A stretch of 64,000 bases of DNA from Pseudomonas fluorescens (GTDB taxonomy: Bacteria; Pseudomonadota; Gammaproteobacteria; Pseudomonadales; Pseudomonadaceae), in assembly GCF_902498195.1 (NCBI RefSeq), contig NZ_CABVIY010000002.1:744001-808000 (forward strand), in the 5' to 3' direction. The notes under the pieces were generated by a model, which worked only from the letters and a program-made list of their open reading frames with translations, searched no databases and was not told the origin of the DNA. The position numbers and the translations under genes are program-made. Position 1 is the first letter of the stretch. Each line of letters opens with the position of its first letter. Below are positions 58,021 to 64,000 of the stretch, in pieces.

Positions 58021-58842
58021 TCAGTAAAACATCGAGCGCGTTTCTTCCAGGTCAGCGCACATCGCCTTGTTATCAGGGTCGATACCGAGCGTGTTGAACG
58101 CCGGCACGCTGAATGGATCGATACGCGAGATCGGGTGGTCGGTGTCCTTGTGGCAATACAGGCTGGCCACTTGCACCAGGTCGGCATAATCGATTTGCGC
58201 GGATTTGCGCTTGAAGTCCAGGTACAGCTGCGGCACCTGCACCAGCATGTCCGGAAACTCCCAGACCCTGAGCAATTTGTCGCCCAGCAGCGGGTGGATG
58301 CGGTCGATCACATGGTTGAGGCTGACCGGGTCGGACAGCAGCTCATAGTGATCCTCGGCGTAGGTCAGGATCGGCAGGACACCGATCTGATGCACCAGTC
58401 CACCCAGCGCCGCCTGATCAGGCTTGAGCTGGGTGTAGCTGCGGCACAGGGCATAGCTGACACCGGCGATTTCCAGGCTCTTGCGCCAGACTTCGCGCAT
58501 TTTCTGTTCCACCACCTCGGAACGGGCATGGAAAATCTGTTCCATGACCAGGCCGATGGCCAGGTTGCTGCTGTAGTTGATGCCCAGGCGCGTGATCGCC
58601 GTGTGCAGGTCGGTGACTTCCTGGGTCGCGCGCAGCAGCGGGCTATTGACCACTTTGATCAGGCGCGCCGACAGCGCGGCGTCGCGGCCGATCACTTTGC
58701 TCAAGGTGCTGATACTGATGTCCGGGTCTTCAGCGGCCTTGCGAATCTGCAAGGCCACTTCCGGTAATGTCGGCAGAACCAGGTCATCGTTATCGATGGC
58801 CTCAACCAAATCCTGTTGGACCTTTTCCGCCAGCTCACTCAT
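58021..58842 (-). CDS. HDOD-domain signalling protein
   Basis: This 273-residue cytoplasmic protein is a single HDOD domain (LPTLPEVALQIRKAAEDPDI, LSARLIKVVNSPLLRATQEV). HDOD proteins lack the HD-type phosphodiesterase residues and act as regulators. Here no GGDEF/EAL or response-regulator partner is fused. It is co-oriented with ygfZ upstream (36-base gap). Role unknown. Confidence 0.83.
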   Translation of the reverse strand: MSELAEKVQQDLVEAIDNDDLVLPTLPEVALQIRKAAEDPDISISTLSKVIGRDAALSARLIKVVNSPLLRATQEVTDLHTAITRLGINYSSNLAIGLVMEQIFHARSEVVEQKMREVWRKSLEIAGVSYALCRSYTQLKPDQAALGGLVHQIGVLPILTYAEDHYELLSDPVSLNHVIDRIHPLLGDKLLRVWEFPDMLVQVPQLYLDFKRKSAQIDYADLVQVASLYCHKDTDHPISRIDPFSVPAFNTLGIDPDNKAMCADLEETRSMFY

Positions 58843-58878
58843 TTCGTTTATCCAGGTGTCGCAAAAAAAGTACGGCGG

Positions 58879-59820
58879 TTATCGCTGGATTTCGCGGTCG
58901 CGGTCCAGTTGGTAAGGCAGGTCGAGCACGTGCAGGGCCGGGCCGTCGAGCGCGCCGACGTGGATATCGCCAGCCTCCGCCGCTTCGGCCTGCAACACGG
59001 CCAGCAGTTCAATGGCTTGGCCGGCACGGGCGGCCAGCACCACTTCGCCGATCGAACTGCCGTGACTCGGGGAGAACAGCGGGGTACCGGGTTCAGGCAG
59101 TTCGCTGGCATCCAGGCGCACGCGATAGAGGCGACGCTTGAGTTTGCCCAGGTACTGCATCCGCGCGACGATTTCCTGGCCGGTGTAGCAGCCTTTCTTG
59201 AAACTGACGCCACCGACGGCTTGCAGGTTGAGCATTTGCGGGATGAACAGTTCGCGAGTGGCCGGCATCACCTGACCGATCCCGGCGCGGATCTGGCCCA
59301 GCAACCACTGGTTCAGATCGCCTTCGGCCAGCAGGGCGGCGAGTTTGCCCTTGACGGCATCGGCTTGGTCGGCGGCGACCCAAAGTTCGGCGCGTCCGGG
59401 CGATACGCGAATGGCGATCAAACCGTCATGGCGCACGACGCTGTCGGTGTCTGCCGGCAACTCAAGCCCGAGGCTGGTCAATGCAACCTCGCCATGGTCG
59501 ATGCCGAAGCGGACCCAGGCGGTACTTTCATCGGTCAATTTGGACTTGGAGAACACCGCGTACTTTTTCAGGTCGGCCAGCTGCGGTTCCAGCAACTCGC
59601 TGGCCATGGCCAGGAGCACGCCGTCCCCTTCGAGCAGGATTCGGAAGCTCGATTGCATCCGGCCTTTCTGCGTGCAGCGCGCGCCCAGGCTGGCCTGGGT
59701 GTCGCTCAGGTAGTTGAGATTGCAGGTCAATTGGCCTTGCAGGAACTTGCCGGCGTCCGCGCCGCGGACCGCCAGGACACCTTCATGAGACAGCGTGCAG
59801 AAAAAAGCAGAATCGGCCAT
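58879..59820 (-). CDS. ygfZ: Folate-binding tRNA-modifying protein YgfZ
   Basis: This 313-residue protein has the YgfZ/GcvT-like fold and the signature KGCYTGQEIVARMQYLGKLK with the functional cysteine. It helps tetrahydrofolate-dependent assembly or repair of some iron-sulfur enzymes such as MiaB. It is divergent from sdhE, as in many gammaproteobacteria. Confidence 0.9.
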   Translation of the reverse strand: MADSAFFCTLSHEGVLAVRGADAGKFLQGQLTCNLNYLSDTQASLGARCTQKGRMQSSFRILLEGDGVLLAMASELLEPQLADLKKYAVFSKSKLTDESTAWVRFGIDHGEVALTSLGLELPADTDSVVRHDGLIAIRVSPGRAELWVAADQADAVKGKLAALLAEGDLNQWLLGQIRAGIGQVMPATRELFIPQMLNLQAVGGVSFKKGCYTGQEIVARMQYLGKLKRRLYRVRLDASELPEPGTPLFSPSHGSSIGEVVLAARAGQAIELLAVLQAEAAEAGDIHVGALDGPALHVLDLPYQLDRDREIQR

Positions 59821-59969
59821 GGGTCATCGCAGGGTAAAGAGTCTGGCGGACATGATAAGGGGGCGCCCTCGAAATGGGTAGTTCACAAAGGTTCGCCGGT
59901 GACCGACCAAAGCCGACTGTTCGATCAGGCACGGGGCTGTATACTTGCGGCCTATTTGAGGAGCGCTCC

Positions 59970-60224
59970 ATGGTCGAAGATGTTGAACTGAATCGCCTCT
60001 ACTGGCACAGCCGCCGCGGCATGCTTGAGCTTGACGTGTTGCTGGTGCCGTTTGTGAAAGAGGTCTATCCGCACCTCAACCAGGTCGATCGCGACTGCTA
60101 CGTCAGGTTGCTCGAATGCGAGGATCAGGACATGTTCGGCTGGTTCATGGAACGCGCCGAGTCGGAAGATCCGGAGCTTCAGCGCATGGTTCGCATGATC
60201 CTGGATCGTGTCCAGCCCAAGTAA
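59970..60224 (+). CDS. sdhE: FAD assembly factor SdhE
   Basis: This 84-residue protein has the SdhE signature: [20 protein letters not shown] includes the RGM/xxE motif needed for flavinylation, and [13 protein letters not shown] follows. It attaches FAD to succinate dehydrogenase. ATG 59970 is behind TGAGGAGCGCTCC. Its end overlaps the next gene by 17 bases, so it is co-translated with the YgfX-like partner. Confidence 0.93.
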   Translation: MVEDVELNRLYWHSRRGMLELDVLLVPFVKEVYPHLNQVDRDCYVRLLECEDQDMFGWFMERAESEDPELQRMVRMILDRVQPK

Positions 60225-60660
60225 TTCGTTCGAATGCCGCTGGCATGCCTCAAGGCAGTTGCTGGCGGCGTATCTCTTGGCCCAGCTGCTTGTGTTGGGT
60301 TCGCTGTTCCTGCTCTCCGTTCCGCTCTGGGCCAGCTTGCTCGGCGCTTTCGGCTGCCTGTTGCACGGCGCCCGGGCGTTGCCACGGGTGATTCTGCTGA
60401 CGCACCCGCAAGCGTTTCGCGGTCTGCGTCGCAATACCGAGGGCTGGCAGTTATGGAGTCAGGCGGCGGGATGGCAAGCGGTACAGTTGCGACCGGACAG
60501 CCTGGCGCTGCCGTTGCTCGTGGTATTGCGATTTCGCGTGAAAGGCGAACGATGCGTCAGGGCCATTTGCGTGCCCCGGGATTCGCAGGCGGCGGATGTG
60601 CACCGACGCCTGCGGGTCCGGCTCAAGTTCAGTCGGCGTAGGTGGGCGGCACCAGAATAG
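60208..60660 (+). CDS. ygfX: YgfX-family membrane protein
   Basis: This 150-residue protein starts at a GTG inside sdhE. It has two hydrophobic segments ([20 protein letters not shown] and [18 protein letters not shown]) and a basic soluble C-terminus ending [10 protein letters not shown], typical of YgfX/CptA. The SdhE-YgfX pair was once proposed as a toxin-antitoxin system, but SdhE is now known as an assembly factor. The last 32 bases overlap the 3' end of convergent nadB. Confidence 0.85.
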   Translation: MSSPSNSFECRWHASRQLLAAYLLAQLLVLGSLFLLSVPLWASLLGAFGCLLHGARALPRVILLTHPQAFRGLRRNTEGWQLWSQAAGWQAVQLRPDSLALPLLVVLRFRVKGERCVRAICVPRDSQAADVHRRLRVRLKFSRRRWAAPE

Positions 60661-62245
60661 TGTCGAGGGCGACCGGCAGCATGTCCGGGTAGTCGAGCGT
60701 GTAATGCAGGCCACGGCTTTCCTTGCGCTCCATGGCTGACAGGATCATCAGCTCGGCCACCTGGGCCAGGTTGCGCAACTCGATCAAATCCCGGCTGACC
60801 TTATAGTTACTGTAGAACTCGTCGATTTCGTCGAGCAACAGGCGCACCCGGTGCTGGGCCCGTTGCAGGCGCTTGTTGGTGCGCACGATACCCACGTAGT
60901 CCCACATGAATCGGCGCAATTCATCCCAGTTGTGCGCGATGATCACGTCCTCATCGGAGTCGGTCACCTGGCTCGCATCCCACACGGGCAGGGCGGCGGG
61001 GGCCGAAACCCGGGGCAATTGCTCCAGAATGTCCGCCGCCGCCGAACGGGCGTATACAAAGCACTCCAGCAACGAGTTGCTGGCCATGCGGTTGGCGCCG
61101 TGCAGGCCGGTGAAGCTGGTTTCGCCAATCGCGTACAGCCCCGGCACATCGGTGCGCCCCTGCTGGTCGACCATGACCCCGCCACAGGTGTAGTGCGCCG
61201 CCGGCACCACCGGAATCGGTTGCCTGGTGATGTCGATGGAGAATTCAAGGCAGCGTTCGTACACGGTCGGAAAGTGCGTCTTGATGAACGCCTCGGACTT
61301 GTGGCTGATGTCCAGGTAAACGCAATCCACGCCGAGACGCTTCATCTCATGGTCGATGGCCCGGGCGACGATGTCGCGCGGAGCCAGTTCGGCCCGAGGG
61401 TCGAAGCGCTGCATGAAGCGTTCGCCGTTGGGCAGCTTCAGGTGTGCGCCTTCGCCGCGCAGGGCTTCGGTGATGAGGAAACTCTTGGCCTGCGGGTGAT
61501 ACAGGCAGGTGGGGTGGAACTGGTTGAATTCCAGGTTCGCCACCCGGCAGCCCGAACGCCAGGCCATGGCGATACCGTCGCCGCAGGCGCCATCGGGGTT
61601 ACTGGTATAGAGGTAGACCTTGGCGGCGCCGCCGGAGGCGAGGATCACGAAACGGGCGCCGTAGGTGTCGACTTCGCCGGTGCCGCGATTGAGCACGTAG
61701 GCACCCAGGCAGCGATCACCCTTGAGGCCGAGGCGTTTTTCAGTGATCAGGTCGATCGCCACCCGCTGTTCCAGCAGCTCGATGTTCGGCCGTTGCCTGG
61801 CCTGGGTCAGCAGTGTCCTGAAAATGGCCGCGCCGGTGGCATCGGCGGCATGAATGATGCGTCGGTGACTGTGGCCGCCTTCGCGGGTCAGGTGGAATTC
61901 GAATCCGCCATCTTCGGTGCCGGACTGCTCATCGCGGGTAAAGGGTACGCCCTGGTCGATCAGCCACTGGATCGCTTCTTTACTGTGTTCGACGGTAAAG
62001 CGCACCGCATCTTCATGACACAGGCCACCACCGGCATTGAGGGTGTCATCGACGTGGGATTCAACGGTGTCGGTATCGTCCAGGACCGCCGCGACACCGC
62101 CCTGGGCCCAGAACGTCGAGCCGTTGGCGAGGTCGCCCTTGCTCAGTACCGCGATGCGCAAATGACCGGGCAAGGTCAGCGCAAGGCTCAAGCCGGCAGC
62201 ACCGCTGCCAATTACCAGGACATCGTGTTGAAACTGTTGGCTCAT
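60629..62245 (-). CDS. nadB: L-aspartate oxidase
   Basis: This 538-residue flavoprotein has an N-terminal dinucleotide-binding motif ([18 protein letters not shown]). Family blocks [18 protein letters not shown] and [19 protein letters not shown] and the active-site region around [20 protein letters not shown] follow. It oxidises aspartate to iminoaspartate for NAD synthesis. ATG 62245 gives the expected N-terminus; upstream codons to 62320 lack support. nadB next to algU is the standard Pseudomonas order. Confidence 0.94.
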   Translation of the reverse strand: MSQQFQHDVLVIGSGAAGLSLALTLPGHLRIAVLSKGDLANGSTFWAQGGVAAVLDDTDTVESHVDDTLNAGGGLCHEDAVRFTVEHSKEAIQWLIDQGVPFTRDEQSGTEDGGFEFHLTREGGHSHRRIIHAADATGAAIFRTLLTQARQRPNIELLEQRVAIDLITEKRLGLKGDRCLGAYVLNRGTGEVDTYGARFVILASGGAAKVYLYTSNPDGACGDGIAMAWRSGCRVANLEFNQFHPTCLYHPQAKSFLITEALRGEGAHLKLPNGERFMQRFDPRAELAPRDIVARAIDHEMKRLGVDCVYLDISHKSEAFIKTHFPTVYERCLEFSIDITRQPIPVVPAAHYTCGGVMVDQQGRTDVPGLYAIGETSFTGLHGANRMASNSLLECFVYARSAAADILEQLPRVSAPAALPVWDASQVTDSDEDVIIAHNWDELRRFMWDYVGIVRTNKRLQRAQHRVRLLLDEIDEFYSNYKVSRDLIELRNLAQVAELMILSAMERKESRGLHYTLDYPDMLPVALDTILVPPTYAD

Positions 62246-62521
62246 TTCAGGATTCCGCTCAAAGCGACCCGGTTCGGGGTAGGCGCTGGACATCTGGAAG
62301 GCAAGGTCAGGCAACCGCACAGCCCACTAGTATATAGAGGGGGGGAGCGGCACAATAGCCGAGCCCATATGGCATTGTGAAACTACTGTGACGGAAAAAA
62401 CCTGACGCTTCGTCGGATGATTTTTTGACCGATTGGGTGACATGAGGACTGTATCGTGGATTTAACAGTCTTTTTCTCTTCACGGTTGCACAATGTGGCG
62501 TTCGCGCAGCTATAAATATTT

Positions 62522-62550
62522 GGAACTTTTGCCAAAGGCCCAAGATCAAT
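62522..62550 (+). promoter_or_regulatory. Distal sigma-E (AlgU)-type promoter of algU
   Basis: GGAACTT (62522-62528), a 17-base spacer and TCAAT (62546-62550) fit the extracytoplasmic stress sigma consensus GAACTT-N16/17-TCNAA. The nadB-algU gap (62246-62802) holds no gene that I can support. Confidence 0.65.
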
Positions 62551-62716
62551 AGACGGTTGCCTGAATCAAGGGACAGTGTCGGGTTCGGTGAAGGGTCTTG
62601 ATTGGATCCTTGTCCGCGAAACCGATGACAAGATTATTCGCGCAGCCGGGGAATCTCGCGCTGCGCTTTTCGTGCGTGCCGAATCAGAGCCCGCAGGAAA
62701 CTTGCCTGGAGGGGGA

Positions 62717-62743
62717 GAACTTTTGCGAAAAGCCCGAGTCTAT
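62717..62743 (+). promoter_or_regulatory. Proximal sigma-E (AlgU)-type promoter of algU
   Basis: GAACTT (62717-62722), a 16-base spacer and TCTAT (62739-62743) match the autoregulated AlgU promoter form, 60 bases upstream of algU. It indicates positive autoregulation. Confidence 0.75.
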
Positions 62744-62802
62744 GTTTGCAAGTCCGGTCGTTTAGTTATGCAAGCCTCCTCCGAGCTTATCGAGGAGTGT
62801 TC

Positions 62803-63384
62803 ATGCTAACCCAGGAAGAGGATCAGCAACTGGTCGAACGCGTTCAGCGCGGCGACAAGCGTGCTTTCGATCTGCTAGTGCTGAAATACCAGCACAAAAT
62901 TCTCGGGTTGATCGTGCGTTTTGTGCACGACACCCATGAAGCCCAGGATGTTGCGCAGGAAGCCTTTATCAAGGCCTATCGCGCACTTGGAAATTTTCGC
63001 GGAGACAGCGCGTTTTATACGTGGCTTTACCGCATCGCCATCAACACGGCGAAGAACTATCTGGTTTCACGCGGCCGTCGGCCGCCGGATAGCGATGTCA
63101 GTTCCGAGGATGCAGAGTTCTACGATGGCGATCATGGCCTCAAGGATCTCGAGTCGCCAGAACGGGCTTTGCTGCGGGATGAGATTGAAGGCACCGTCCA
63201 TCGAACCATCCAGCAACTTCCAGAAGATTTGCGTACGGCTTTAACTTTACGTGAATTCGATGGTCTGAGTTACGAGGACATTGCGAGCGTCATGCAATGT
63301 CCGGTGGGCACCGTGCGCTCCCGGATCTTCCGCGCCCGGGAGGCCATCGATAAAGCCCTGCAGCCGTTGTTGCAGGAAAACTAA
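62803..63384 (+). CDS. algU: Envelope-stress sigma factor AlgU/RpoE
   Basis: This 193-residue sigma factor has region 2 (FDLLVLKYQHKILGLIVRFV; DVAQEAFIKAYRALGNFRGD; FYTWLYRIAINTAKNYLVSR) and region 4 (LPEDLRTALTLREFDGLSYE; CPVGTVRSRIFRAREAIDKA). It matches Pseudomonas AlgU throughout. It drives alginate, envelope and stress genes. ATG 62803 lies behind CGAGGAGTGTTC. mucA follows 31 bases downstream. Confidence 0.96.
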   Translation: MLTQEEDQQLVERVQRGDKRAFDLLVLKYQHKILGLIVRFVHDTHEAQDVAQEAFIKAYRALGNFRGDSAFYTWLYRIAINTAKNYLVSRGRRPPDSDVSSEDAEFYDGDHGLKDLESPERALLRDEIEGTVHRTIQQLPEDLRTALTLREFDGLSYEDIASVMQCPVGTVRSRIFRAREAIDKALQPLLQEN

Positions 63385-63415
63385 AGACAGCGGCGATAGC
63401 CAAGAGAGGAACGCC

Positions 63416-64000
63416 ATGAGTCGTGAAGCCCTGCAGGAATCGCTGTCCGCAGTGATGGATAACGAAGCGGACGAATTGGAATTGCGTCGGGTGCTCAGCG
63501 CCTGCGACGACGTTGAAACCCGTGACACCTGGGCTCGTTATCAGATCGCTCGGGCAGCGATGCACAAGGATTTGCTGCTTCCACGCCTGGATATCGCAGC
63601 GGCCGTTTCCGCAGCCCTGGCTGACGAAACCGTGCCGGCAAAAGCCACCCGTGGTCCATGGCGCAGCCTGGGTCGTCTGGCCGTTGCCGCTTCGGTAACC
63701 GTTGCCGTGCTGGCCGGTGTTCGCCTGTATAACCAGGACGAGATTGCCGGTGTTGAACTGGCCCAGCAATCCACCCAACAGAATCTGGCCGCTCCTCAAG
63801 TCAAGGGCCCGGCTGTTCTGGCAGGCTACAATGAGAGCTCGGAAGCCACAGGCCCCATGGCCAACGGCGTACTGCAAGGCCAGCCGGGCTGGCACGATCA
63901 ACGTCTGCCGAGCTACTTGCGCCAGCATGCCCAGCAGGCTGCATTGAAAGGTACTGAGAGCGCTCTGCCATACGCTCGTGCAGCAAGCCTGGAAAACCGT
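63416..64000 (+). CDS. mucA: Anti-sigma factor MucA (to window edge)
   Basis: 195 codons are open with no stop before the end of the window, close to the full MucA length, so the stop should follow almost at once. The N-terminal anti-sigma domain (SREALQESLSAVMDNEADEL; DTWARYQIARAAMHKD) faces the cytoplasm. A membrane segment lies at about residues 83-102 (RLAVAASVTVAVLAGVRLY), then a periplasmic part. MucA holds AlgU inactive until envelope stress triggers its proteolysis. No truncating change of the kind causing mucoidy is seen in the visible part. Confidence 0.95.
   Translation, partial: MSREALQESLSAVMDNEADELELRRVLSACDDVETRDTWARYQIARAAMHKDLLLPRLDIAAAVSAALADETVPAKATRGPWRSLGRLAVAASVTVAVLAGVRLYNQDEIAGVELAQQSTQQNLAAPQVKGPAVLAGYNESSEATGPMANGVLQGQPGWHDQRLPSYLRQHAQQAALKGTESALPYARAASLENR

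Noticed and set aside
60208..60660. SdhE/YgfX as a toxin-antitoxin pair
   Set aside because: SdhE is an established flavinylation factor and the pair is conserved housekeeping; context gives no support for an addiction module.
62576..62809. 77-codon frame upstream of and overlapping algU, possible leader peptide
   Set aside because: No ribosome site at its GTG start and it covers the proximal AlgU-type promoter; the region is better explained as regulatory.

Overview
The window is chromosomal DNA of a Pseudomonas, most likely a member of the P. fluorescens group. The evidence is high-GC coding sequence, an algU-mucA locus beside nadB, a phaG transacylase gene, and about 19 copies of short palindromic intergenic repeats (GTGGGAGCGGGCTTGCTCGCGAA and relatives) of the fluorescent-pseudomonad REP/REPIN type. 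No rRNA, CRISPR array, transposase or complete prophage is present. One tRNA (Gly, CCC) is present.

Layout. 1-5641: tail of a serine hydrolase, then an IclR-controlled catabolic set (M20 amidohydrolase, MHS-type transporter, amidase, IclR regulator). 5819-12267: YceI protein, ClsB-type cardiolipin synthase, periplasmic beta-glucosidase BglX, and a lemA-TPM-TPM set. 12335-14711: a compact phage-derived islet with an orphan LuxR-type DNA-binding protein, two holin-like proteins, a divergent CI-type repressor with a palindromic control region, a small ORF, an Ogr/Delta zinc finger and an unknown protein, but no endolysin or structural genes. 14836-18751: housekeeping and small genes. 18882-21236: DapA-like and class II aldolase genes divergent from an XRE-cupin regulator, with clear operators between them. 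21349-27253: a DUF4917 (SIR2-like) protein, then LysR, family III CoA-transferase, HMG-CoA-lyase-like and MFS genes. 27662-31950: LysE exporter, PAS-GAF-GGDEF protein, small stress-type proteins and a Tam-like methyltransferase. 31980-34168: a small membrane protein, hicAB toxin-antitoxin, a family 25 glycosyltransferase and tRNA-Gly. 34349-37971: phaG, rsuA, a CWC protein and a membrane diguanylate cyclase.

38197-48209 is a seven-gene minus-strand operon. It encodes an ABC transporter, two DUF1989 proteins, a biotin-dependent 'urea carboxylase' and an allophanate hydrolase. Its leader contains the conserved blocks of the guanidine-I (ykkC) riboswitch and lies downstream of a good sigma-54 promoter match, so the operon is best read as guanidine assimilation rather than urea assimilation. 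The carboxylase gene carries a complete REP pair in frame, encoding about 30 residues between two catalytic modules.

48423-64000: two tyrosine-rich lipoproteins, a 3-hydroxyisobutyryl-CoA hydrolase-like protein, ung, an AbrB-type membrane protein, the tctCBA tripartite tricarboxylate transporter with its divergent tctDE two-component system, an HDOD protein, ygfZ, sdhE-ygfX, nadB, and algU-mucA with two sigma-E-type promoters. mucA reaches the window edge without a stop codon.

All calls are from reading the sequence. Domain names come from recognised motifs and family resemblance, not from database searches.
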